A stretch of 25,332 nt of DNA from CAYXZR01 sp964470025 (GTDB taxonomy: Bacteria > Patescibacteriota > Patescibacteriia > Buchananbacterales > UBA6539), in contig CAYXZR010000011.1 in NCBI GenBank assembly GCA_964470025.1, positions 1 to 25,332 on the forward strand, read 5' to 3'. The position numbers were made by a program, and so were the translations under genes. Below, in pieces: positions 16,838 through 24,252 of this stretch; the stretch's first letter is position 1; the number at the start of each line of letters is the position of its first letter. A model generated the notes under the pieces. It did not search any database, was not told the DNA's origin, and saw only the letters and a program-made list of their open reading frames with translations.

Positions 16838-17689
16838 CTATTCAATCTCTTGTAGAGTTTCTTCAGCAAGCTGTAACAGCTCCGCATCAGTTATTTGATC
16901 AAGTGTTGATTGTGCCACCCCTTCCGCAAGAAGAAGCTCACGAATCCTCTCTGGTGTTAATTCTTCAGTTGAAGGAATAGTAACCTGTGGCTGTCCAAAC
17001 GTCGCCTCGCCTGACGCTTGACCACTCACATTCTGCAAAGCATCATTGTAAAGCTGTGAAATCTGTTGGTCAGACAGCTGATCAACCTGATTACTAGAAA
17101 ATCCTGCGCCTTCTAGAAGTGCTCGAAGCTCAGCTGGTGAAGTCTGACCGTTGAGCAACTGTGCATTTGATGCACCACTATCAAGTGGGAGATCATCTAG
17201 CTCACCGATTCCAAAACAATTCTGACCACGGGGACATGTAGGGTCTGAGTTCTGCGCCAGCTCTTGCTGATCAGAAATACCATCAGAATCAGTGTCTTGA
17301 AGATATGGACTTGTGCCATACACCTCCAGTTCATCAAAGTCTGATAAACCGTCCTGATCAGTATCTTTACTTCTATCGGCTATTTGACCTGAGGCTGAAC
17401 CAGCCAAATCAAACTGTTTCTCAGGAATAAAAGGCATAAGTGGATCACCAATACTTGAACCAAGGTGCGCCACACCAAAAACCACGCCTACCATACCAAA
17501 AACAAAAATACCTCCCGCTAACCAGCGCTCTACAGTGCCTGGTTCTTGAAAGTACTCAGTAACTCGGTCAACAAATGCTGATCGCTGTCTAGGTTTTGAA
17601 GATTCTAACGAAGTTGAATCAGAAGCACCACCTGCATAAATATCTGACAAAACATCCGCCTGTTCAGATTGTTCTCGATTTGCCATCAT
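16838..17689 (-). CDS. Single-pass membrane protein with thrombospondin-3-type calcium loops
   Basis: The 283-aa product has a polar N-terminus (1-55), one membrane segment (about 56-78, LAGGIFVFGMVGVVFGVAHL) and an extracytoplasmic part. Two calcium-loop motifs occur at 109-120 (DTDQDGLSDFDE) and 132-143 (DTDSDGISDQQE), in the D-x-D-x-D-G-x-x-D pattern of thrombospondin-3/EF-loop proteins, followed by a cysteine pair (152, 158). The C-terminus holds two copies of a 35-residue helical module. It is the first gene of the T4SS-like cluster and ends 2 nt before the giant gene, which carries similar calcium loops, so it may anchor or assist the giant protein; that link is inference. Two ATG codons are adjacent (17689 and 17686) and neither has a Shine-Dalgarno. 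The specific role is unknown. Confidence 0.82.
   Translation of the reverse strand: MMANREQSEQADVLSDIYAGGASDSTSLESSKPRQRSAFVDRVTEYFQEPGTVERWLAGGIFVFGMVGVVFGVAHLGSSIGDPLMPFIPEKQFDLAGSASGQIADRSKDTDQDGLSDFDELEVYGTSPYLQDTDSDGISDQQELAQNSDPTCPRGQNCFGIGELDDLPLDSGASNAQLLNGQTSPAELRALLEGAGFSSNQVDQLSDQQISQLYNDALQNVSGQASGEATFGQPQVTIPSTEELTPERIRELLLAEGVAQSTLDQITDAELLQLAEETLQEIE
16850..17140 (-). repeat. Duplicated 35-residue helical module
   Basis: Residues 184-218 (starting SPAELRALLEGAGF) and 245-279 (starting TPERIRELLLAEGV) align without gaps at a 61-residue offset: [ST]-P-x-x-[LI]-R-x-L-L-x-x-x-G, then a [VL]-D-Q-[LI]-[ST]-D-x-x-[IL]-x-Q-L core. This short helical module reads like a protein-docking repeat. 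Confidence 0.65.
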
Positions 17690-17790
17690 TTATGTTGGAT
17701 AACCTAAATAAAAAATAAAATTTGCTGCAAGGAAACTCATCTCACTGCAATAGTTAGATTGGCGCCAAATTTACAAACTTTCGTATTCTT

Positions 17791-17819
17791 ATTTTACCAA
17801 AAAATTGAAAAATCAACAA
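17791..17819 (-). promoter_or_regulatory. Candidate sigma70-type promoter for the T4SS/giant-protein cluster
   Basis: On the minus strand, TTGTTG (17814-17819) and TAAAAT (17791-17796) are separated by exactly 17 nt in the AT-rich gap between rsmA and the 283-aa gene. The -10 differs from consensus at one position, the -35 at three. It would give a leader of roughly 95 nt. No rsmA terminator hairpin was seen in this gap, so read-through from rsmA is possible. Confidence 0.45.
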
Positions 17820-17832
17820 GCAAAAAACAATG

Positions 17833-18678
17833 CTAATTACGTAACACTTCTATGTTTTTTGCAAGAGATATCCACTGTTGTAAACTCAACTCTTGCGGAC
17901 GAGCAGTTTCGGAAATATCAAGCTCACTAAAAAGATTTAAAAAAGTATCTCGCTGCATTCTAAGACCATTAGCTAAATTATTGGCTAAAAGCTTACGTTT
18001 TGCAGAAAAACCAATGCGCGCAACTTGCCAAAAATGCTTCTCAGGCAAATCACCCAACACCGTCTCTGCCTTATGAATATTTGAAATATGTAATAATGCT
18101 GAATCAACTTTAGGTGCAGGCCAGAAACTATCGTTATCCACAGTAGCAACCATAGCAGCCTCCCCGTATAACTGAACTGACAATGCAAGTAAACTCATCG
18201 ATCCTGGCTGTGCACAAACACGCTCAGCAACTTCTTTTTGAACCATTAAAACCATCTGCTCTGGCTGATGATCAGAAGTCAAAAATTTCTTAAGAATCAT
18301 TGAAGTAATATTATACGGGATATTTGCAATGACTTTATATGAACCAGCAATAAGTGACTGCGTATCAACTCTTAAAATATCTTGATTAACAACATTGAGG
18401 TGCTGCACCCCTGCAAACTTGTCTCGTAAAAAATCAAGAACCTCCGTATCAAGCTCAACTGCATAAATGGCTTTTGCAGAATCAACTAACACCTCAGTAA
18501 GAATCCCCAACCCAGGACCAATCTCAAGAACAACGTCTTTTTTTGTAACCGAACCTATCTCAACCATCGATACAACAACATCCGTGTCCAATAAAAAATG
18601 CTGCCCCTTTGACTTCTGAGGTGATATGCCGTAAGTCTGGGCGATAGTTTTAATTTGATCTAAAGTGGAATAATTCAT
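17833..18678 (-). CDS. rsmA: 16S rRNA dimethyladenosine transferase RsmA (KsgA)
   Basis: RsmA transfers methyl groups from S-adenosylmethionine to two adjacent adenosines in the 3' hairpin of 16S rRNA (A1518 and A1519 in E. coli numbering) during 30S maturation. The 281-aa product has the expected motifs in order: KSKGQHFLLD (23-31 region), motif I VLEIGPGLG (50-58), VELD (74-77), NQDIL (98-102), catalytic NIPYNI (119-124), FWPAPKVDSALL (185-196) and FSAKRKLLANNL (224-235). Length is normal for the family. The gene is transcribed divergently from the small plus-strand ORFs, and its start shows no Shine-Dalgarno. The next minus-strand gene begins 143 nt downstream. The identification is secure. 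Confidence 0.97.
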   Translation of the reverse strand: MNYSTLDQIKTIAQTYGISPQKSKGQHFLLDTDVVVSMVEIGSVTKKDVVLEIGPGLGILTEVLVDSAKAIYAVELDTEVLDFLRDKFAGVQHLNVVNQDILRVDTQSLIAGSYKVIANIPYNITSMILKKFLTSDHQPEQMVLMVQKEVAERVCAQPGSMSLLALSVQLYGEAAMVATVDNDSFWPAPKVDSALLHISNIHKAETVLGDLPEKHFWQVARIGFSAKRKLLANNLANGLRMQRDTFLNLFSELDISETARPQELSLQQWISLAKNIEVLRN

Positions 18679-18727
18679 GATTTTACAGTATCATGTATAA
18701 CATAATAAAGATAGACAATTAATAAAT
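18679..18727. promoter_or_regulatory. Short divergent intergenic region, weak promoter-like elements
   Basis: These 49 AT-rich nucleotides separate divergent genes and must hold promoters in both directions unless they lie in flanking genes. On the plus strand TATAAC (18696-18701) and CATAAT (18701-18706) resemble -10 boxes, but no good -35 lies at 16-18 nt. No convincing minus-strand pair was found. Confidence 0.25.
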
Positions 18728-18826
18728 ATGGCATACCCAGAAATTGTCCTACAAAAGAAAGTTCCATTTTTTATATCATGCCTTGTTTTAATAATTATCA
18801 TCGTGGCACTATTTATTATTTTCTAG
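18728..18826 (+). CDS. Small single-pass membrane protein, 32 aa
   Basis: ATG at 18728 opens 32 codons ending in TAG at 18826. The product begins MAYPEIVLQKKVPFF, followed by an almost unbroken hydrophobic stretch with LVLIIIIVALFIIF to the C-terminus. The polar, basic N-terminus and C-terminal hydrophobic helix suggest a tail-anchored micro-protein. It ends 24 nt before the start of the 237-aa secreted-protein gene on the same strand, which suggests co-transcription. An in-frame stop lies just upstream (18698-18700), so this ATG is the natural start. No strong Shine-Dalgarno is seen. No homologue is recognised; a chance ORF cannot be excluded, though length, composition and position argue for a gene. 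Confidence 0.5.
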   Translation: MAYPEIVLQKKVPFFISCLVLIIIIVALFIIF

Positions 18827-18850
18827 AAACTTAGGAAGTATAAATTAAAA

Positions 18851-19564
18851 ATGAAATTTTCAAATCACAAAATACTAAACTACTCACTCGGCTCTCTGGG
18901 GCTCTGTTTACTATGTGTAGTAACGCTTCTTGCCCCACAAAAAACTCAAGCAGTAGGGAGCCCTTTAGATATTATTCCAGAAGGATTACCCAATGCCACT
19001 ATGCCATTTGGCGGACAAATACTAGCATCACTATCATGCGACACAGCCGCCACGTGCCTTAACCCTATTTGTCTGCTTGTTCGATGTATCTTACAAGTAC
19101 CATTCACACTGCATGTTTTCAACAATTACGCACTCACCTCTTCACAAAATGCATTTAACACTCTCCGTGACGATGTTCTAGAGCCAAAAGAGCGACAGTA
19201 TTGCCCACAATTTTGTAATGCCTTAGGTCTAGGCGGCTACTGCACCGTGTTATGCGGGGGTGCACTTCCTGGGCTTCAAGCAGGAAATGTATCGCCAGTT
19301 GGAATTGCTGTTGAAGGAATCAAACAAGTAGTTCCTGGAGGAATGCAACCTTCAATTGTCTTGGTACTCTTTCCTGTTGAAAACCCAATACCAGCCTGTC
19401 AAAATTTTGGATTTGTCACAGGAAGCGCATTAGGACAAGGACTATTTTTTGCTCCAAATCCACTCATAACTGGAACCAAGGGAACACCACTTGAGAGTTT
19501 GGTTGGCGACAGCTGTCGTGGTGATTATTTCTCTCCATTCCCCTATCTCAGAGGCGGATTATAA
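18851..19564 (+). CDS. Secreted cysteine-rich protein of unknown function
   Basis: The 237-aa product has a clear signal peptide: basic MKFSNHK start, hydrophobic core LGSLGLCLLCVVTLLAP, and likely cleavage after TQA (residue 34). The mature chain has ten cysteines, mostly clustered (SCDTAATCLNPICLLVRC and later YCPQFCNALGLGGYCTVLCG), suggesting disulfide folding outside the membrane. It is otherwise rich in Gly, Pro and Leu, with no later membrane anchor or known catalytic motif. A purine-rich AGGAAG sits 12 nt before the ATG, a rather long spacing. It follows the 32-aa membrane ORF, ends convergent with tsaC (the coding ends overlap by 6 nt), and is terminated by the hairpin at 19622-19648. 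I do not recognise the family; a link to the T4SS-like cluster is only suggested by proximity and shared cysteine richness. Confidence 0.8.
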   Translation: MKFSNHKILNYSLGSLGLCLLCVVTLLAPQKTQAVGSPLDIIPEGLPNATMPFGGQILASLSCDTAATCLNPICLLVRCILQVPFTLHVFNNYALTSSQNAFNTLRDDVLEPKERQYCPQFCNALGLGGYCTVLCGGALPGLQAGNVSPVGIAVEGIKQVVPGGMQPSIVLVLFPVENPIPACQNFGFVTGSALGQGLFFAPNPLITGTKGTPLESLVGDSCRGDYFSPFPYLRGGL

Positions 19565-20128
19565 ATTAAGTTTTTTAATATCAGCACCGCGACGTAAAAA
19601 AACAAGTGACCCCTGCTCATCAACCTCGACGACTGTCGAGGTTTTTTTAAAAGACAACACACCAGCATCAATAATCAAATCAGGCTGTTGAACTTCTTTG
19701 CTAAATCGATCAATAATTTTTTTTGCAGAATACGGCGTATCTTCACCTGAAATATTTGCCGATGTAGCAATAAGCGGCACACCAGCTCGTCTCGCTAAAC
19801 TTCGTGGAACATAAGCAGCTGGAACACGAACAGAATACTTATCACTAACTACAAATGATATTGCTGCTGGCCAAGATAGCTTCATTCGACGTACAAGATG
19901 ACTATGAAGTACAAAAAAACGCTGCACCTGAAAAAAACTTGATGCAACGAGTGTAAATTTTGTATCTTTTCGCTTCTTAATTTTTAATATCTTTTTTTCA
20001 ACAGACAATTTACTAAAATTGCCACCCAACGCATATGCTGTATCGGTCGGGTATACTATAACTCCACCATTTCGTACAACTTGCGCCGCACGTGCCAATC
20101 CACGATCATCAGGCTTAACCACCTCCAT
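19559..20128 (-). CDS. tsaC: Threonylcarbamoyl-AMP synthase (TsaC/Sua5/YrdC family)
   Basis: TsaC makes L-threonylcarbamoyladenylate from threonine, bicarbonate and ATP, the first step of the t6A37 modification of ANN-decoding tRNAs. The 189-aa product has the short YrdC-only form. Visible motifs are YPTDTAYALG (26-35), the basic KIKKRKDTKF (49-58), RVP (101-103), ATSANISG (121-128) and STVVEV (164-169). The usual W-P-G-P-[VLI]-T motif reads WPAAIS here (86-91), a noticeable change near the nucleotide pocket, so a diverged YciO-type paralogue is an alternative. It starts 2 nt after the FemAB-like gene and is last in the uvrA-to-tsaC run. Its 3' end converges with the secreted-protein gene, and its STVVE codons carry that gene's terminator on the other strand. 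Confidence 0.85.
   Translation of the reverse strand: MEVVKPDDRGLARAAQVVRNGGVIVYPTDTAYALGGNFSKLSVEKKILKIKKRKDTKFTLVASSFFQVQRFFVLHSHLVRRMKLSWPAAISFVVSDKYSVRVPAAYVPRSLARRAGVPLIATSANISGEDTPYSAKKIIDRFSKEVQQPDLIIDAGVLSFKKTSTVVEVDEQGSLVFLRRGADIKKLNL
19622..19648 (+). terminator. Intrinsic terminator of the plus-strand unit, inside tsaC
   Basis: A perfect 9-bp stem AACCTCGAC / GTCGAGGTT with a GACT loop runs straight into a T-tract (seven consecutive Ts at 19642-19648). It lies 57 nt after the stop of the secreted-protein gene. On the minus strand the hairpin is followed by no T-tract, so it should act only on plus-strand transcripts. It overlaps the tsaC codons for K-K-T-S-T-V-V-E-V. Confidence 0.88.
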
Positions 20129-20130
20129 AA

Positions 20131-21147
20131 CTAGCCTCGAATCTGACGGATAAACTTGTAGATTGAATACACTACGGGATTTAATACCTGCTCATAACTT
20201 CCCACGTATTCTTGAGCCGGTGTCTCAGGTGAAAAACCATATTTAAACGAACTAATACCTTTCCATGCAGCATTATCATATGAAGGACTAACAACTCCCC
20301 CGAAATCATAATAACTACATCCCTGACGCTTTGCCTCTAAGATACTTTCCCACTGAAGAAGTGCAGGGGCCATAACTCCACGATACACCACTGAAGAAGC
20401 GCCGTGTAGATAGGTTGCCATAGATCCATAGAAAGAAACAAAATGTGCCGCCACAACTTTTCCTTCGTATTCTGCAATCATCAGCTGTAAAATATCATCT
20501 TTAATAAGCTGACGGAAAAGCACTTTATAATATTCCTTTGGATGAGGAGTAAAATCATTACGCTTTGATGTTTCTTTCATCAACGTCCAAAAATGCTCAA
20601 CATCAGAAGGCTCTTGACTCATGCGCACCGTAACTCCTTTTTTTTGTGCAACATTCACATTATAACGAGTCTTTTGCTTCATTACAGCTAGTAACTCCTC
20701 TTCACCTGCCTGAATGTCAATAATAAAGCTACTTCGTGGCTGTACATCAGTTAACCCTTTACGCAATCCCCAAGCAATCATTGTATCTGCGGTTTCTAAA
20801 TGCCATGCGGGATCCATGCGCACCATAAAAATCTTTTCTTGCTCCCCAATTCTACGAAATTCTTTAAGCAGTACACTACTATTATCAAAAAAATCCTTCG
20901 AAACAACCGGCCCACGAGGACAGTATAAATATCCATTCTCAAATGGTAAATCATATTTGACCAACAAGGCCACAGCAACAAGTGCGCCTTCATCATCTAC
21001 ATGAGCCACTCGAAAAATCTTTCTTCCCAATTCTTTTTGAAATTCTCCCCACGCCCAAGATTGCAGTATACCACCATCAGCAGCATTTGATTTTACAAAT
21101 AAATCCCATTGTTCTTTAAGACCTGCATCAACTTCAATGAATTGCAT
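20131..21147 (-). CDS. FemAB/FemX-family peptidoglycan bridge aminoacyl transferase
   Basis: FemX-type enzymes take an amino acid from aminoacyl-tRNA and attach it to the stem peptide of the peptidoglycan precursor (lipid II or UDP-MurNAc-pentapeptide) on the cytoplasmic side, building the interpeptide bridge. The 338-aa product matches FemX in length. It shows two GNAT-like halves and family landmarks: LQSWAWGEFQKELG (28-41), KTRYNVNVAQKKGV (159-172), YLHGASS (246-252), YYDFGG (279-284), FKYGF (301-305) and a closing EYVGSYEQVLNP. The coiled-coil arm of staphylococcal FemA is absent, as in FemX. It starts 3 nt after the leuS stop and ends 2 nt before tsaC, so it is co-transcribed with tRNA-related genes. 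The amino acid added cannot be read from sequence. Confidence 0.88.
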   Translation of the reverse strand: MQFIEVDAGLKEQWDLFVKSNAADGGILQSWAWGEFQKELGRKIFRVAHVDDEGALVAVALLVKYDLPFENGYLYCPRGPVVSKDFFDNSSVLLKEFRRIGEQEKIFMVRMDPAWHLETADTMIAWGLRKGLTDVQPRSSFIIDIQAGEEELLAVMKQKTRYNVNVAQKKGVTVRMSQEPSDVEHFWTLMKETSKRNDFTPHPKEYYKVLFRQLIKDDILQLMIAEYEGKVVAAHFVSFYGSMATYLHGASSVVYRGVMAPALLQWESILEAKRQGCSYYDFGGVVSPSYDNAAWKGISSFKYGFSPETPAQEYVGSYEQVLNPVVYSIYKFIRQIRG

Positions 21148-21150
21148 ATA

Positions 21151-23640
21151 TTAACGAGTTACAAAATTAATCAAACGGCCAGGAACATAAATAACATTTA
21201 CAATCTCCACGCCTTCTAAATACTTTTTAATTTTTTCTTGCTCCTGAGCTTTTTCAGCCACCACCTGCTGCATTGCATCTTTATCAATCACAAGCTGGTC
21301 ACGCACCTTACTATTAACTTGGACAACTATAGTAACTTCTTGCGTCTCAAGCACAGATTCATCATATTTAGGCCATGCTGCATGTGCAACAGCACCCTTA
21401 TGCCCAAAAAAGTGCCATAGCTCTTCAGCGATATGCGGTGCGAATGGTGCAAGCAATCGAGCAAACATTTCTGCAGATTGTTTAGTTATACTACCATGTT
21501 TTACAAAAGTATTAACAACGATCATAAGTGTAGACACGCACGTATTGTAAGACTGTGTCTCAATTCCTTCAGTAATCTTCTTGACTGCATCGTGTGTTAT
21601 CCGAGTCACCTCACTATCCTCATTCTTAACAAGGGTAATTTTACCACCAATAAATCCATCCCATACTTTTTCCAAAAAGCGCCGCACACCTTTTACACCG
21701 TTAGTATCCCATGGAATTGCTTGATCAAATGGACCCATAAACATCTCATACATACGAAATGTATCAGCACCATATTCAGCAACCACATCATCAGGATTAA
21801 CTACATTACCACGAGATTTTGACATTTTTTCTCCACCATTACCAAGTATCATGCCATGAGAAGTACGCTTGGCATATGGCTCCGGACCACATTGCTTTGG
21901 AATAACTCCAATATCGTGTAACACTTTGTAAATAAACCGAGAATACAGTAAGTGAAGCGTAGTATGCTCCATGCCACCATTATACCAATCAACTGGCATC
22001 CAATACTCAAGCGCCTTATCTGAAGCTAAAGCTTCATCATTATGAGGATCAGTATAGCGCAAAAAATACCAATTTGACCCCGCCCAATTAGGCATAGTGT
22101 CAGTTTCCCGCTTTGCCGCACCGCCACAGGTTGGACATGGTACATTGACCCACTCTTCTACAGATGCCAAAGGTGATTCACCTGAATCAGTAGGTTCATA
22201 ATGCTCTACTTCTGGCAGTGTAATTGGTAACTGTTCGTCAGGTACTGACACAATCGCATATTTTTTACCATCGATAGTCGAATAATCAACTCCTTCAACT
22301 GCATCCGTGCTCTCTGTATAACAGTGTTCACAATAAACAATTGGAATCGGCTCACCCCAATATCGCTGACGAGAAAATACCCAGTCACGAAGCTTATAGC
22401 TCACGGCTTTTCTTCCCAAATTGCGATCCTCAAGCCAAGCAGTCACTAAACCAATTGCATTTCGTGCAAGCTCACCATTAAACTCACCTGAGTTAATTAA
22501 GACACTATTATCAATATCCGTATGAGCCGCTTCAGTAATATCACCGCCCTCAACCACTTGCGTCATCGGAATGTTAAACTTCTTTGCAAATTGCCAATCA
22601 CGTTCATCATGAGCCGGCACTGCCATAATAGCGCCAGTACCATAACTTGCTAAAACATAATCAGAAATCCACACTGGAATTTTTTCACCAGATGCGGGAT
22701 TCAATGCGGTAACACCCTTAAGCTCAACCCCCGTCTTCTCTTTTTGTAGCTCTGTTCGCTCTAAGTCAGACTTTTTATTCGCCGCATCAATATATGCTAA
22801 CACCTCATCTTTATTTTCAACTTTTTCAAGTAATGACTGGATTAATTCATGCTCTGGTGCAATCACCATATACGTCACACCAAAAAGTGTATCGGGTCGC
22901 GTGGTAAATACCTCAAGCGAATGATCAAATCCAGGTAAGGCAAAAGTAACATGAGCACCCTCACTTCTACCAATCCAGTTTTCCTGCTGGATAGCAATTC
23001 GATCTAAGTAATCAACTTTTTGTAAATCTTCAATCAATCGATCAGCATACTTGGTGATTCGAAACATCCATTGCTCTTTTTCTCGTTTTTCTACTTGAGT
23101 GCCACATCGCTCACAGTTGCCATTGATCACCTCTTCATTTGCCAAACCAATCTTGTCTTTAGGACACCAATTTATAGTCATCTTACTTCGGTAAGCCAAG
23201 CCCGCTTTGAGCATTTTTAAGAAAATCCATTGTGTCCACTTATAATACTCAGGATCCGCAGTACTTACAGCGCGATCCCAGTCAAATGAAAATCCAAGTG
23301 ACTTAAGCTGCCGAGAAAATGTTTCAATATTTTTCTTGGTCGTAATTGCTGGATGTGTTCCAGTTTTAATTGCATAATTTTCTGCGGGCAATCCAAATGA
23401 ATCAAAGCCGATTGGATACAACACATTATATCCTTGCATACGTCGAGTGCGTGCCATAATATCCATTGCTGTATAGCTGCGAGGATGTCCGACATGCAAA
23501 CCCTCTCCAGACGGATAAGGAAACTCAACCAAACAAAAAAACTTCTTCTTTTTAGAAGAGGTATCTGCAGCAAAAGTCTGGCGATCATCCCAGTACTGTT
23601 GCCATTTTTGCTCTATTTTTTGCGGTTCATATACACTCAT
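21151..23640 (-). CDS. leuS: Leucyl-tRNA synthetase
   Basis: LeuRS charges tRNA-Leu with leucine in the cytoplasm. The class I signatures are present: FPYPSGEGLHVGH (the HIGH motif as HVGH, about residues 49-52) and GGEKMSKSRGN (about 601-611). The CP1 editing domain is intact (TTRPDTLFGVTYMVIAPEH, YGTGAIMAVPAHDERDWQFA), as are zinc-type cysteine pairs (CERCG, CEHC, CPTCGG), the tRNA-binding segment and a C-terminal domain. I place the start at the ATG (23640, MSVYEPQKIEQKW), which matches usual LeuRS N-termini and has GGAG just upstream. A GTG at 23649 would add three residues but has no upstream Shine-Dalgarno. Length (829 aa) is near the bacterial norm. It follows the hydrolase after a 47-nt gap and precedes the FemAB-like gene by 3 nt. 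Confidence 0.97.
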   Translation of the reverse strand: MSVYEPQKIEQKWQQYWDDRQTFAADTSSKKKKFFCLVEFPYPSGEGLHVGHPRSYTAMDIMARTRRMQGYNVLYPIGFDSFGLPAENYAIKTGTHPAITTKKNIETFSRQLKSLGFSFDWDRAVSTADPEYYKWTQWIFLKMLKAGLAYRSKMTINWCPKDKIGLANEEVINGNCERCGTQVEKREKEQWMFRITKYADRLIEDLQKVDYLDRIAIQQENWIGRSEGAHVTFALPGFDHSLEVFTTRPDTLFGVTYMVIAPEHELIQSLLEKVENKDEVLAYIDAANKKSDLERTELQKEKTGVELKGVTALNPASGEKIPVWISDYVLASYGTGAIMAVPAHDERDWQFAKKFNIPMTQVVEGGDITEAAHTDIDNSVLINSGEFNGELARNAIGLVTAWLEDRNLGRKAVSYKLRDWVFSRQRYWGEPIPIVYCEHCYTESTDAVEGVDYSTIDGKKYAIVSVPDEQLPITLPEVEHYEPTDSGESPLASVEEWVNVPCPTCGGAAKRETDTMPNWAGSNWYFLRYTDPHNDEALASDKALEYWMPVDWYNGGMEHTTLHLLYSRFIYKVLHDIGVIPKQCGPEPYAKRTSHGMILGNGGEKMSKSRGNVVNPDDVVAEYGADTFRMYEMFMGPFDQAIPWDTNGVKGVRRFLEKVWDGFIGGKITLVKNEDSEVTRITHDAVKKITEGIETQSYNTCVSTLMIVVNTFVKHGSITKQSAEMFARLLAPFAPHIAEELWHFFGHKGAVAHAAWPKYDESVLETQEVTIVVQVNSKVRDQLVIDKDAMQQVVAEKAQEQEKIKKYLEGVEIVNVIYVPGRLINFVTR

Positions 23641-23687
23641 AAACTCCACTCAAACTACCATAATTCCGCCTATTTTGCAAGATACTG

Positions 23688-24251
23688 TTACCCCAGTAAA
23701 ACATCACGCAACTCTGGAAATTCCTGCGTTTCCATATCTCTAAGAACAAAGTGGCCCTTATTTAAAAACGTATGCAGAATTATCTCGGGACATTTTTCCA
23801 TTAAGGTATCAACAGTGATCCGCATATCTTCATGATCATCTTTTGAATAAAAAACATGCACGCCATCCGTTCTATCAACAAAATTATCAAACGTAAAATC
23901 AAAAAAATCTGACTTCATGGTATCCTGAGGATCAATCCACGGTGCAACAAGAGCAACTTTTCCAACTTTAATTTTATTTTCACTTAAGTATCGAATCAAA
24001 AAACCGCCACCACAACTATGCCCAACCAAAATAGTTTCATCGGTAATAAGAAAACCTTCAAAAATTTCTCGCCATTCTTCATACACAGGTGCATATGGCC
24101 GAGGCATTTCTGGAGTCTGTGCCAAAATATCCTTCAACAAAAGCTGATGTTGCAACCATGGAAACCAATGCGCGTTAGATTGTGCCGGACGATCAGGATT
24201 ATAATAACCCTCTTTTGATGGCTTACCGTGAAGTAAAATTGCATTTTTCAT
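23688..24251 (-). CDS. RBBP9/YdeN-family alpha/beta hydrolase
   Basis: The 187-aa product is a small serine hydrolase of the RBBP9/YdeN type; physiological substrates of bacterial members are mostly unknown. It opens with a beta strand and oxyanion-type loop (MKNAILLHGKPSKEG) and carries the nucleophile elbow GHSCGGG with Ser79. The VALVAPWIDP strand follows, then an acid candidate Asp138 or Asp139 in YSKDDHED, and the catalytic His167 in GHF. Length fits the family. There is no signal peptide, so it should act in the cytoplasm. It begins 1 nt after the uvrA stop with no Shine-Dalgarno, implying coupling to uvrA, and lies 47 nt before leuS. Cys80 beside the nucleophile is a small oddity. The fold is confident; the substrate is not assignable. 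Confidence 0.88.
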   Translation of the reverse strand: MKNAILLHGKPSKEGYYNPDRPAQSNAHWFPWLQHQLLLKDILAQTPEMPRPYAPVYEEWREIFEGFLITDETILVGHSCGGGFLIRYLSENKIKVGKVALVAPWIDPQDTMKSDFFDFTFDNFVDRTDGVHVFYSKDDHEDMRITVDTLMEKCPEIILHTFLNKGHFVLRDMETQEFPELRDVLLG

Positions 24252-24252
24252 A

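Noticed and set aside
19505..19516. Palindrome CGACAGCTGTCG near the end of the secreted-protein gene
   Set aside because: It has no loop for a hairpin and no T-tract, and lies in coding sequence; a minus-strand terminator for tsaC is not supported.
21433..21822. Plus-strand ORF of 129 codons
   Set aside because: It lies entirely antisense to the conserved leuS catalytic region and has no recognisable protein features; it is a shadow frame.
23641..23649. GTG start for leuS at 23649
   Set aside because: It adds three residues not typical of LeuRS and has no Shine-Dalgarno; the ATG at 23640 fits the family N-terminus better.
23434..23835. Plus-strand ORF of 133 codons across leuS and the hydrolase gene
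   Set aside because: It is antisense to the HVGH end of leuS and the end of the hydrolase gene; composition is unlike the real genes.
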